Made by a program: the position numbers and the translations under genes. 64,000 bases of DNA from Acanthococcus lagerstroemiae. Lineage: Eukaryota; Arthropoda; Insecta; Hemiptera; Eriococcidae. The notes below the pieces were generated by a model. It had not been told where the DNA came from. It did not search any database and worked only from the letters and a program-made list of their open reading frames with translations. Shown here piece by piece: positions 10,711-22,600 of this stretch; positions within the stretch are counted from its first letter, which is position 1, and every line of letters starts with the position of its first letter. The stretch lies in assembly GCA_031841125.1 (NCBI GenBank), contig CM063112.1:30468603-30532602 (forward strand), given 5' to 3'.

Positions 10711-12273
10711 AAGCTTGAAGATGTTACTTCAATTCTCGGATGAACAGGCCACGAGTGTTAAATCAATTCTCGGATTACCAGGCTATATTTGTTTCAGGCC
10801 ACATTTTTCCGGTTACCCGGGGGGCACTCTGCTCCTGATAATGAGTATCAGTTTTCAGGCTCTGACGACTGTCTATTCCTTGTGTGTCGCAATTTTCACT
10901 TTATAGCAAAATTGTCGTCAGAAACGAATTCAGTGACCTTGAAAACCAGTATTATGATAGTCATATTGCTCCTCTTATCACCTTCATTTCCACGCCTCCC
11001 TCCTCCTCTGGGTGCCAGAATTCTTATTACCAAGTAAACTAACATCGAAAACAAATTCAACTACCTTGAAAACCGTTATACTGTTATCGAAAAATTTCGT
11101 TTCTTGATTGAAAATATTCGTTTTTTCGTCGAGTCGAAACTAAATCCATATTAAGCATATTGTTATCTTCATTATAAGTCCCCCCCCGCCCCCCACCTGC
11201 ATCACAGTTTTCATTTTGAAGTGAAATTCCCTGTAGAAACAATTTCAGCGACTTGAAAAACTGTGAAACGATACCCATACTGCAAGTTATGAAATTTCAG
11301 AGCCCCGCTCTCTCTTTAGTACCACAATTTTTAATGTACAGCCAAATCAATAGTTTTGAGTTTTGTGATCTTTAACCCCCATTCCCTCCTTCTCCAACCA
11401 GTGCATAGATTCGATGCTTTGAGCTTACGAATGTTCCAAAAATGTGTGATAAAAATTAATTGTTATTGATGCTAAAAAAAACACTAAAATATGAAAGAAC
11501 GTAAATTTCATAATATGATATCCACGAATAGGGAGAGTGGGGAGATAAATGACCAAGGTTGGGTTGAAGAGATGTTGAAAAACATAACCGGGAATGATTT
11601 GCATCCTCTCTATTTGCCGAAGTCAGTAAAACCCAAAAATATTGAAAATTCCAATTTTTTCTCATAAGGTCTGGGTAAATGTATAGAGAAGAAAAAGGTC
11701 ACATTGCACCCCCCCCCCCTCCCAGTACCATTTATTTTCGAACATCCGTTTTTACGTGGGATCTTCCCTAAATCGGTTTCAATGAAATAAAATAAGAAAA
11801 TCCTGCAAATTTTTAGATCAATCGGATAAGAGGGAGATATGTCTCCATAACACCCTCCCGGCCTTCCGTTCTTATGAGAAAATACACCTACTATTAACAT
11901 TCATGACGAAATATTCTGCCCCTCCCCCATCTACATTTCTACAGCTGTAAGGAAACATTGAACAGAAGTTTTGTCAGGTAAAATCTCACGGGGAACAATA
12001 AATTTTGGTTTAAAGCATTTTTTCTGAAATGCGATCGTTTTGGTGAAAATTAGGAGGGCCAGTATCAATAGTATTCTGCAAAAAAACGTTAATGTCTATG
12101 TTTTCCTTTTATTGTCTTATTTTTGATGAATTTTCCTAGGCTAAATAGAAAATTGCTAGTTCCTTCCACTTTGAGCTCTGATAAGAGAGTGGAAGAGAAT
12201 TTATTATGAAGTCGACCAACGAATTTCCATCACATATTTTTCTATCCAGTGAGATTTCGCAGCCCTTCGCCTC
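10711..12273. other. no gene; diverged tandem units at 10920-11280
   Basis: Three diverged units share the block ATTCAGTGACCTTGAAAACC, near 10930, 11055 and 11240, with pyrimidine-rich runs between them. From 11290 to 12273 I see mixed AT-rich sequence with poly-C runs (about 11180 and 11710) and no supported gene. The small open frames on the minus strand in this stretch have no recognisable domain. Confidence 0.5.
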
Positions 12274-12682
12274 CCCGTTAAACCATGTCGACCCTTGATT
12301 TTGAGTCGACTTGGAGTCGTTAGAAAGTGTTGACCTAAGGTCGACTGGAATGCCACGTCGAATTGAGGTCTTCACCAAAGTTCGTCGAAATGGAGTCGAT
12401 TTTTGAACTAAATCGATTGCTAACTGACGTCACTTTTGAGTCGTCATGCAATCGAATTTTAGATTATTCCATGCTACTCAATTTCGACCCCATTTCGTCG
12501 TCGAATTCAAGTCAAAATTTAGTCGAATTGAAAGTCATGTGTGCTACATAAGTTGGACTCCATTTCGCCGTCGAATTTTAGTCGAAATGTAGTAGAATTT
12601 CAAAGTCATATGTGTTACTTAAATTCTACTTGATATCGCCGTCGAATTCAAGTCGAAATGCAGTTGACTTTAGAGTCATGTG

Positions 12683-14260
12683 CAGGGCCGGTTTTGAGTA
12701 CTTTGCCACCCTGGGCTGCAGTATTTTTGCCTTCTTATTTTAGACATTTTCAGGTCTTTGCTTCTCGGCACATTAACAAAAAAAGTGTTACTTTTTAAGC
12801 GTTACTTCTGATCATACGCTAATAAAAAAATTTTCCATGGAGATGTCTATTTTCTATTAACATCACAGCTGCAGACTGTTTGAGTGTTACTTCTATCCGT
12901 ATGATTTAGCACTTCATGGTCACAATTCAGTTCAGTGGTTCAAATTTCCATAGAAATTTTTATTTATTTCAGCCATCTTCAGTATTTAATAGAAATTTCC
13001 AAGGAATTATTTTTTTTTTCAGGTTAGGGTAGGATTAGGTCGAATTATTTATTAATTCTTCCATGGATTTTTCTCCCATTATTTCTTGTTGAGAGTCAAG
13101 ATGCGTGCTTTTTTGCCAACTCTCCTCGAGGAACGAGGTTACTTGTTTTCTCTTCTCTTCTCATTTCCAGTTCAGTTCACAGTTCAGTACAGTGGTGCGT
13201 ATTGCGTAAAGCCAATCCGTATGATTTAGCTCTTTATGGTCACAAGTCAGTTCACGAATCAGTTCAGTGGTCCACACTTCCATGAAAATTTTTATTTCTT
13301 CTAGCCATCTTCAGTATTTAATAGAAATTTCCATTTTTTTTTTTATTTACATTTTATATGCTTTCATACCCTAATTATAATCAATTACTGAGAAGTTGAT
13401 ATTAAAGATATAGACATGAAAATGCTCTCCTATAGTTGCAAATCTGTCTGCGGACATGATTTAGGATCGACTACAATTTATTTCATTATTTCTCGTCGAC
13501 AGTCAAGATGCGTGCTTTTTTGTCGACCCTCCTCGAGGAACGAGGTTATCTTTTCTTTGCTCAAGGAAGTGCAAAATGCGTTTTTTCCATGAGGCACGAA
13601 AAGGAATCGTTCGTGTCCTTTTCTCTGGTAGATTTTTTTTTTTTTTAAAGGAAGAAAATTATCATTTTCTTTTTTTGAATGAAAATGTCGTTTCATTACC
13701 GATAGTTTGTTCGGCTTTTTGGTTTTTAGAAGTCGAAATATTGCCCTTTTCAAATTTCCTTCAACTTTACAAAATGTTTATGGTTACTTCATTCTTCTCG
13801 TGCAAACATGTGCACGCACAGAGAAAGTGTTTTGTAGGAAAAGCAAATGAAGAATATGATTGAGCGGAAATGAACAGGGTGTCAGCCATAATGGCCACCG
13901 CGATACAGTTTTTGAAATGAGATAATGGAGCCATTACTCACATCACTATCGTAACCTATATAAGAGTTCTTTTGAGGGAATGCTGAATTCAATAACATTC
14001 AACAGTTCATATACTCACATTCACAACGTACAATAAATGTCAGCGATTTTTCAGCTGATTTTTCTTCTGTAACATTACTGGTATGGCAAATGTCGGACAA
14101 TCTGTGAAAAGGTACCGTATGTCGGAAAAGTGAATTTTGTATCCCCCGACCCACCTCCCAATAAATTGGGTAACTATATTTTGAGCCACAATTTTTGCCG
14201 CCCCAAAATTTTCTGCTCTGGGCTGCAGTCCAGTCAGCCCGTATGGTAAAACTGGCGCTG
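12683..14260. mobile_element. hAT-like non-autonomous transposon with 8-bp target duplication
   Basis: GTCATGTG occurs at 12675-12682 and again at 14261-14268, directly outside the two ends. The left end reads CAGGGCCGGTTTTGAG. The right end, read on the other strand, is CAGCGCCAGTTTTACC. An 8-bp duplication and CAG-type ends are the hallmarks of hAT elements. The interior (1.58 kb) has no transposase. It contains an imperfect internal duplication: the block with GTATGATTTAGC, TTCAGTTCAGTGG and CCATCTTCAGTATTTAATAG occurs at 12899 and 13218, and the block GTCAAGATGCGTGCTTTTTT at 13097 and 13504. A truncated relative is at 31373-32197. Confidence 0.85.
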
Positions 14261-14529
14261 GTCATGTGTACTGCTTAATTTCGACTCCATTTCGCTATCG
14301 AATCCAAGTCGAAATGCAGTCGAATTTAAAACCGTACTGTGTTACCCAATTTCTACTTAACTTCACCGTCGACTTCAAGTCGAAATGCAGACAAATGAAA
14401 AACTATACCACCTACTACCAGGGGTGGATACAGGAGAAGGGTTTGGGAGTCCGACACCCCTTCTCAATATCTGAATATCTAACAACGCAATTTATTAATT
14501 ATGTTACGTCTATAACATTTTGACATTTT

Positions 14530-15460
14530 TATATCTTTAGCTTTGGCACACAAACCAAAAAAAACATTACTTTCATTTGCGTGACGGTTCATGCGCTTCG
14601 ACTTTTGTCTTTACTTTGGCACACAAACCAAAAAAAACGTTAGATACTTTTCCGCGTAACGTTTTCACGCGTGACATTTCACGCGCCACGTTAATAATAA
14701 TTTGGTGTTTTATCAGCGATATATAATATAGACAAGTTTTATATGTATTTGTCTTTATGTCTTATCAGTAGGAAATAAGACTGCTGTAATATCCGTAGGG
14801 AAGGAGAAGGTGGTTTTACATCAGGTAGAACAAAAATATATGGACCTGACTGACTGACTGACTGACTGGACTGTTCCCTTTGTGTCTTATCAGCAATATA
14901 TAGGAAAGTTTTGGGAAGGAGAAGATGGTTGTCAGATTTATATCGGGTAGATCTAAAATATAAAGACCTGAGACTGACTGACTGGACTGTTCCCTTTGTG
15001 TCTCATCAGCAATACATAGAAAAGTTATAGACCTGACTGACTGACTGACTGGATTGTTTCCTTTGTGTCTTATCAGCGATACACAGAAAAGTTTTATGTT
15101 TGTCTTTATGTCTTATCAGTAGGAAATGTGACTGCTGTAATATCAGGGTGGAAGGAGAAAGTGGTTGTCAGATTTATATTGGGTAGACTTTTCATGCCTA
15201 TCGGATATCTTTCTCTGTCATTATATGTCTTTTATCAGCCATAGGCTGACAGTCTCATGTATGTCTTCAGGTCTTATCTCAGTGATGAAGTAGAAGGTGA
15301 CTAATCTGTCCCTGCAATTTTTTGGATTTTTGACATTTTTATGTCTTTATTTTAACATGTTTTTTCTTTATGTCTTATCAACGAGTCTCGTATCTGTCAT
15401 AATGTCTTATCAGTAATGAAGGAGACGGTAGCTTGTCAATTTTTTGAATTTTCTCTTTGT
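14530..15460. repeat. CTTATCAG-word tandem tract with CTGA microsatellites
   Basis: Units built on TTTGTGTCTTATCAGCAATA recur at about 14878, 14994 and 15060, each preceded by a (CTGA)n run (14848, 14967, 15034). A longer unit, from TTATCAGTAGGAAAT through GACTGCTGTAATATC to GGAAGGAGAA, occurs near 14762 and 15113. The tract ends at the hairpin at 15461 and forms part of the core of the 12274-16096 element. Confidence 0.8.
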
Positions 15461-15688
15461 CTTACCAAAAATATAATAGACAAGTCTCGGCTAGATTGGC
15501 TGGGCTGGATAGTCTGGCAGGCAACGGAAACTGGCTGACGGCAACGCTCCTTGTATTAGCCTTCGAGTACAAGGAACGTAAAGGCTGATACAAGGAGCGT
15601 TGCCGTCAGAGTCAGCCAGTTTCCGTTGCCTGCCAGACTATCCAGCCAGCCAACCTAATCGAGACTTGTCTATATATTTTTGATAAGA
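15461..15688. repeat. 228-bp near-perfect palindrome
   Basis: The left arm contains AATAGACAAGTCTCGGCTAG, TGGATAGTCTGGCAGGCAAC and GGCAACGCTCCTTGTATTAG. The right arm repeats these as CTGATACAAGGAGCG, GTTGCCTGCCAGACTATCCA and GAGACTTGTCTATATAT. The arms are about 100 bp each with few mismatches and a small loop near 15565-15585. The transcript would fold into a long hairpin. The outer ends share the CTTA(C/T)CA word of the adjacent tract. Confidence 0.95.
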
Positions 15689-16096
15689 TTTCAACGGCAT
15701 TTACCCAAAATCAACTTCATATCGACGTCGATTTACAATTTATGAAAAAGCTAATTACTCGCAATCGACTGAATTTTGACGTCGGTTTAAGGTTTTTGGG
15801 AAATCATGTACTCAAATTCTGCTCAATGTTACCGTGGATTTACAGTGTACGAGTGGCATTTACCCAGAATCGACTCAATTTCGACGTAGATTTGAAGTCC
15901 TATGAATTTCATGTCGACCTGATTTCGACGTCGATACGTAGTCAAGTTGGGTCGATTTGTAGTCGACAACCCCGGAACTATTTCGTCGAGAAGTCGATGT
16001 CGACAATGAGTCGATCCTAAATCGTGACCGAAGGTCGATTTAACGCTGATTTGGCGTCATGCCGGCGTCGATTCGCGGTCGACATGGTTTAACGGG

Positions 16097-17440
16097 TCGT
16101 AATGATAAATACTAGGAATGCTCCCTTCAAATGTCCTCTGTCCTGTCACCTCACCTCTTAAAAACAGGAGCAAATCGCTCCTAGAATAGCTGTAATGATC
16201 AATCCAATTAAGCGAGGAAGCCACTTAGTATTATGAAAGTGCCATAAACGATCCTCACGGGTTAAAAATGTATGTAGATTGATCGATGACACTTCTACTT
16301 TATTCGAGCATAGCTGAAGAAGAGATAGAGTACTTGCTGTGAATACCTTAAATTAACTATTGATTCATGGGGTGTAAATAAACCCAGCCACTTAATATGG
16401 AAAGACGAGTAGACTCTATCCGACAAACTCGACTCACGGGCAACAGGTCTCTGATCTCTATTCAGTATCTCGTTCCTCTCCCACCAGAGATGTAGCCAAC
16501 GAGTTTTATCGTGCGAAACTTTAATATCGTAAATGTAGTCTTTGCGTCAACCAATTAACGGTTTTCTGAAACGGACAGGCCCTCGACATAGATGAATACA
16601 TTTTCACTCCGCCGGTCAAATCGAGCGCCAGCGCCATTGATTCGCCGGCCGCGGCTGGCCCACTCATTCTGTCAACTCTTTTCTCTCCAAATTATATCGG
16701 CTGATTGGAAAGAGGAAAATGCCCCCCCGCAAATTCCATCCACGAAATGTATATAGCATACCCCGTCGATAATCGATTTCGTTAACTGCCATTCAAATCA
16801 ATCACGAGTCGTTCACACCAGTGTTGGTAGCTAAATGTGCACCAATTTTTTGACGTTGACATCCACCAGTCTCAGCGAGCACGTGGACGAGTGCTTTTGT
16901 TAAGATACGAACCGCATGTAGGAGTTCAGGTATCAAGATCAGCGTACAAAGTTTTGAAAGAAGATTTATTTCTCGTGTCAGCGAACTTGAAGCATTCCGT
17001 ATGGTTGCTATTTCTGAGGGCCTGTCATTACACGTAAGCCGTTTTGTATTAGGGTACCTAGATTTCTTTTTCTACGTTAAACAAGAAACTGAATTTAGTG
17101 AGTATCTAGTACAAAAATAGTAGGTCCATATGTTATACTCGATAATCATGTTCAATGGTCATCAGCGCTATACATTTTTCATTTTTTACCATAAGACAAA
17201 TGAGGAGACTGACTACCTATGGTACAAACCAACAGTAAGTGCAGTAGAAAAATTTTTTTTGTTGAAGACAAAAACTCATGGTCCATGCATTTGGTGAAGG
17301 GGGCAGGGACGTACATAGAGGACAAGAATTTGCCTCCTCGAGCAGAAAGGGAAAAGTAAGAAAATTCGCAGTTGTTTGATTCGGCTACAATGCTGCAAGG
17401 TGTAAATCCGTCTCTGGGTCATTCTCTAGAAACTGAGAAT
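16097..17440. other. no gene recognised; apparently single-copy DNA
   Basis: The texture here is unlike the repeats on either side, with higher GC near 16600-16760 and mixed sequence after it. An open frame at 16837-17037 ends just after a possible splice donor (CAC|GTAAGC), but it has no recognisable domain. A weak MITE-like pair of ends (GCAGGGACGTACATAGAGG near 17303 and CCGTCTCTGGG near 17410) may mark another member of the GACGAAACT family. Confidence 0.4.
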
Positions 17441-17506
17441 ATTTTCTTACCAGCTAACTTTGAACCCGAAATAGCATCTAATTGCTTTTTTTGCTTTCGT
17501 TTTTAG

Positions 17507-18490
17507 TTGAATCGGCTATTTTATCAGGCAGCAAATTACCGAAATCATACTGCTGCACAAGAAGAGGGACACGAGACCCAACTAAACAACTTCAGGCCCA
17601 TCAGCCTATCCTCCAACGTCTGTAAAGCCTTAATGAAAATTATCAAAAATCGATTACACCCACAGCTTGACAGCAGCCAACCACCCGAGCAGGCAGGCTT
17701 CAGAAAAGGTCTCTCTACAATAGACTACATCCACACTATAAATCAACGGATTGAAAAAGCAAACAAATCAACTGATAAAGCAAATGAGTATCAGATTGAA
17801 CTACGCCTGGTATTTGTAGATTTTCAAAATGCTTTCGATTCGGTAAATCACGCTTATTTATGGAAGTCCCTGGAAGCCCAAGAGGTGAGCTAAAGGATAG
17901 TAAAAATGTTAAGGGATTTCTAGAAAAACCCTCAAGCATACAGTATCAAATTGGACACTGTGGGGCTACGTTTTCACTACACAGGGGCGTGAAACAAGGG
18001 ATCCCCACCCTCCTAATCTATTCAACGCGCTTCTAGAAAGGGTGTCCAGAAATTTGAACGGAGAAAACTGCGGGATATAACCACTTGACGAGGTTTGTAA
18101 ACGATATCGTGCTAATAAATGAACGAGAGGAAGGCATTCAAAAAATGGTGGATAAGTTGGCTGCGACAAGTACGAAGGCGGATCTGGAAATAAATGGGAC
18201 TAAAACGAAATATGAGTAATAAGGAAGAGAAACGTTTTTAACTATTTCGGCCTGGATAAACGAGAAAGCTTTACATAATTAGGGCAAATAATGATCTCTC
18301 TCAATAAGAAAATGGAAAAAGAGCTGGAGGTTAGGAGGGACAGGACGTGGAGGGATTACTGGGTCTTTCTATTCATGTTTAAAGGGAAGCTGAGCGTACA
18401 GTCCAAAGTAAGAATTATGGAGTCCTGTGTCTTCCCGATTCTGCTGCACGAGGTCCTAACGTGGACTTTGCCTTGTCAGTGGCTGAGGCT
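17507..18490 (+). pseudogene. RTE-like LINE reverse transcriptase, decayed
   Basis: The open part (17507-17893) shows reverse transcriptase fingers and palm in order: NNFRPISLSSNVCKALMKII, EQAGFRKGLSTIDYIHTINQ and motif A as VFVDFQNAFDSVNH. After a stop near 17893 the reading continues in shifted frames with RGVKQG (motif B, about 17987), then TRFVNDIVLI near 18087 where the catalytic xxDD should be, and QSKVRIMESCVFPILLHE near 18400. The xxDD motif has become FVND, so the first active-site aspartate is lost. With at least three frame breaks this copy is dead. The overall look is RTE-like; clade assignment is by eye only. The 5' part with the endonuclease is missing. Poly-A at 19256-19272 could be unrelated. 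Confidence 0.85.
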
Positions 18491-18494
18491 ATAG

Positions 18495-19590
18495 GGAGTG
18501 CTCGGAACTCCAGGAGCGAGGGGACTGGGGTCTCTTATATACGATTGAGCATAACACTACTCAGCACCAATAAAGACTTTATTTTGGGGGGGGGGGCGGT
18601 TATTTTGGGTTACACAATAACATCCGCAACAATTCCCGCCTATACAATTCATCAGATAGAACAATTACCATCTCTTGAGTGGAAATATCACAGGGAGGTT
18701 TCCATCGTCGTGGATGTCATCATCTTGTCTCAATACCTATTATATTTTTAAAATTGTTATTTCAAGTTATTTTTTAACAATAAAGTGGTATTATTATTAA
18801 GAAGAAAGACTATAGAGGTACCATGTTAAGAAATTCAATTTGCTTTCAGTAACTTAGCATTTCCAGAAGGGATGGCGTAAAGTTTTCTTACCAGGGTTTT
18901 CAGTTCATTGTCTTGGTCAATCTTCGGCTGGTGCAAAGTTATGTGCCTTATACATTTTTCAGTACAACAAATGGCAATACAGGTACAATTTTAATTCTTG
19001 AATATGATCCCAGGTGCCAGATCATAGGCATTGGCGCATGTAATAGCATAATGTTCAAAATATCCCTGAGGAAGGAAATCCTTGAAGTTGTTTTGTCCAT
19101 AGTTGTGGATATCAGTGCTTTTGCCATGAACAAGATGTCTATCGTCGTGGATACAAGTCGTCCCCCTCCCTAAACTTTGATACTCCTGCTCTGTAGACTT
19201 GTTGAATATTTTCTATTACGTATAAACTAAGTGTATTATTGAGAGAGGAGGAAAGAAAAAAAAAAAAAAAAAGAAATAGCACATTAATATACTCATCAGT
19301 TTCTGTAAAATGTCCCATCTGATCATGGCTGTAGAAATTTCTAACCTCTTACTGTACTACTTTTCTTCTTCTTCTTTTTTTCTTATTTAGCTCATTTGGC
19401 CTTGCCAGGTCTTAAATTCAATTTTCAACTAATGACGACGATTTTTAAAGTTTTGAATGCTTTCATCAACCTATTTTTCGTAAGAAAACATCAGAATTAT
19501 TTCCATGACACAGAAAATATCAGAAGAAAATAATTAAGGTAGTGCTTTCATAAGAAGAATTTCAAAGGTAGAAACTATAAGGTGAAGTGC
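18495..19590. other. no gene recognised; poly-G and poly-A runs
   Basis: Contains a G run at about 18588-18597 and an A run at about 19256-19272. Open frames at 18461-18751 and 18913-19173 share the phrase SIVVDV/SIVVDI because a short ATCGTCGTGGAT repeat lies in both. I see no domain. Confidence 0.4.
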
Positions 19591-20010
19591 CAAATGTTGA
19601 TCTGATTTTTTCAAATGACCCTGCCTCTCATATCAGTACTGAACCCAGAAATAGTGATTATAATAATAAATTCCGACCTTCTGCCTTCACTTTTCTCAGT
19701 TGAACTTTCTCAAAGTTCAACTAGTGTTGAACCACAAGGATATCAAAATAGGTCAAAAAACGACAACGTTTGACACCAATCAGTGTCAAATGTTGATCCC
19801 TTAACATATTTCAATCTCAAGCTCATTACATTTACTTACACACTAAAACATTTCACACATTTCGATCCAGATAGTAAAATGTATAATAGATTCCTTTTCA
19901 GACACATTTAAAAACAAATATCAAATGTTGATCTGGTCGACATTCCATAGCTAGATTAACATATTTGACACTTATCTCAAGTACGAAAACGTTTTGTCAA
20001 ATGTTGATCC
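19590..20010. repeat. TCAAATGTTGATC word cluster
   Basis: The word TCAAATGTTGATC or a close form occurs near 19592, 19784, 19921 and 19998, with several TTTGACAC words between. One pair forms a small hairpin (CAACGTTTGACAC, then GTGTCAAATGTTG, about 19764-19794). It resembles the arms of the fold-back elements elsewhere in the window, but I could not find terminal repeats. Confidence 0.6.
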
Positions 20011-22139
20011 TTTTTGAAACCCTAAAATCTTGAACTCTGACACCGGAAATATGAATTATATCAATAACACTGGTAAGTTAACTTACAATTACTGCAAATT
20101 CTTAAAAAACATCGAATTGGAACAAGGTTTATTATTTTTTTCACTCGGTTTCTTGTAATCCGCAAATAGGCTATTCGGAGTAAAAATTTCAAAATCTTCC
20201 AAAGGTACTTCATTTGAAGCCATGTTATTACATATGAACACCAACATATATGTCGAAAGATTAATTAATGTATGTATTATAATAGGCATAATTCCGAATT
20301 ACTTTTCCCTAAATTCGAAAATTGTTGAATTGTAACATATTTTTCAACACAGAAATTTCAAAATTATTACGCGATGACATAAATCACGTGTTCACAGCCG
20401 AAACTATATCGAAGATTCACTCCACACAATCCACCACAAAAAAAAAGTTGCGAGCACTCGAACGAAGATTTTGTGAATCTCGAAGAAAAGATCAACATTC
20501 GATTTCGAGATCTACATGTGACACTTTTATATCATCCCGCGATGTCAAGACAGCTATTTTTATCATTTGTAAACATTACTTTGACATTCATTTCAGGAAA
20601 TGTACCGAACTGATTGGTCTGAGAGTCTTTAACTGAATGATCTCATACACTTGAATAAGTTCAGAAAATAAGATAGAAAATACACAAGTGACCAAGGGTG
20701 CTACAACCTTATACTGTGAATGAATGCTCAAAGCATGCGCCTATCAATACCTAAAAAAAAAAAGTTTTTTTAATTAAAATGTTGTCCTACGCTAGAGGTG
20801 CTCCCATCACAATTGAGAGGGGGCCCAGACACCCTTGGACTGTCTGTTGTTGCGCCCCCGCAAATGACAAAATATTGAGAATTTCCTAGTAAGTAGCATA
20901 GGCGTTACTTTGCCATATCCTAGCAATTTGTTCGGTACTGATTTTGTTCTGATCTTCACTGCGCCGTTTCCCCTACCTTCTCTGCATGGCTGTGTTGGTT
21001 CATCTGCACGGGTCACACTGTTCATTATCTCTGTTTTCTGTTTGCTTTATGTTAATCTCTCTTTGCGGGGTTTTCTGAGTTTTGTGTGAGGAAAGTTTAG
21101 TCCGCAACGGAGCGAGGGCATACTAAGCTTACAGAAACGAGAGTGTGTAAAAGGCAAATGTTTATTAATGGGAAGTATTAAATAGCACGAAATAAAAAGT
21201 GTGATTGAACGAAATGTGAAGCCACGAAAACAAAAGTTTAAATTACGATTTCTAAAATCGATATCACGAAATGACTTGCATACGGTATATTATGTTGTTT
21301 AAACACAAAAATTATACGTCATCGCGGATAACGTACAGACTCGTGGAGATAGGAGATCCATGAGTCTAAGAGGGATCCAATTTTCTATAAAAACGATCAT
21401 TAAAAATTTTTTCTTAAGTACTCTAGAAACGCCATAGAGGGAGCTCTGAGGTAATGCTCGAAAGGACGGATTTCAGGGCTTCAGTTGAGAGAACAAAAAA
21501 GAGTGGGCGTGTAAAAATTACCCTTTATTACAGTACATTAGGAATTTTTAGACCTGTTATTTATGCGAATGACCCCATCGAGATCATCGAGGGGTTTCGA
21601 ACTCAACGAATTCGTTTTTGATATCGGTTTGGCTCTTAATCTAAATTTGTGGCTCCTGAGGAGGGGGAGAATCGATTCATAGATTTTTATTGCTCCAAAA
21701 TTTAATTTTGACATTAATTTATGCGCAAATGTAAATTTGTGGCAAGTATGATGGAGGCCGAGAATTTGAACTTTTTATTTCGGGCGCAGTAATATCGTGT
21801 CTCTTTTTTTCATTGTGTGTAGAAGGTATTAAAATTCCGGGCGTATTTTATTTTATTATGTAAGTGAATTATACTGCGTTCTGAAGTTTAATTTTTTCTT
21901 CAAACTCTTTCTTTTTCTGTTTCGTACTTGTTACTGCGCTTGTCATTTATATATTTCGTGAAAACAGCATATTTCTTTCGTGAATTCAAATGGGTCCCTT
22001 TATTAATTGACCGATAGAATAAGTAAGTCTTGATGCGAATGCTAAAACATTATAAACTGTAGCTGAACTAATGTCTTGCCTGGTCGAGCGAGGGAAGAAA
22101 AAAAAGGACAATGAGTAAGAAGAACAAAGTTGAAAATGC
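20011..22139. other. no gene recognised
   Basis: About 2.1 kb without a supported gene or clear repeat. The longest open frame (20322-20636, 104 codons, + strand) is rich in Lys, Ser and Arg and matches nothing I know. The region 21060-22130 has somewhat different texture from its surroundings and may be single-copy. Confidence 0.4.
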
Positions 22140-22600
22140 CCATTTTACTGCTTATCTTAGCGCGTCTTAAAGAGTCTTATAACAGTCTGAGAGAGTATAA
22201 AAATGTCTCTTGAGTCCGAAATAATAATCGCGTACAAGAATTAAAAAGTGGTGAGAATAGCCTTGAAAAATTCTAGAAGAGTCTTGAAAAATAAAATACG
22301 CTTGAATAAATTTTAAAAAAGTCGGTAAAACTATGAGGATATATCTCCCATCCCATCCCTCCGAGTGAGGAAAAAAATTACAAAATACTCATTTTATTAC
22401 TCTTCTTAACGAGTTTCAAAAGGTCTAGTGAGAGCCTGGAAGAGTCTTAAAAAAAGTCTTTGTAGAGTCAGGAATCATAATCTTAAACACATCCAGAAAA
22501 GTTTCCTCTCGAAGGCGCTTGACGAGTAAAATACGTCCTAATGAAATTTAAAGAAGAATGGTGATAAATCCCCCCTTCCTTCGAACTGAGAAGAAAGTCG
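22140..22600. repeat. GACTCTT-family tract, inverted copy
   Basis: Read on the minus strand, the sequence at 22323-22400 aligns with 3820-3890. Both contain AATGNGTATTTTGTAATTTT, then a C-rich block, then GGGATGGGAGATAT or GGGTGGGAGATAT, then TTCATAG or CTCATAG. The surrounding AAGAGTCTTAAAA words match the rest of the 3.65-5.04-kb tract. It is therefore a true dispersed repeat in opposite orientation, not a chance similarity of simple words. Confidence 0.75.

Larger units (their letters stand above)
12274..16096. mobile_element. 3.8-kb fold-back element with GTCGA-rich arms
   Basis: The 19-bp terminal inverted repeats are exact: CCCGTTAAACCATGTCGAC at 12274-12292 and its reverse complement at 16078-16096. 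The arms (12293-12675 plus 14269-14400 on the left, about 15690-16077 on the right) consist of degenerate GTCGAATT, GTCGAAATGCAGTCGA and GACGTCGATT words in opposite orientations. The left arm is interrupted by a hAT-like insertion. The core (about 14400-15690) holds other repeats and a hairpin. No transposase frame is visible. I could not establish a target duplication. It is probably a non-autonomous DNA transposon. Confidence 0.75.
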
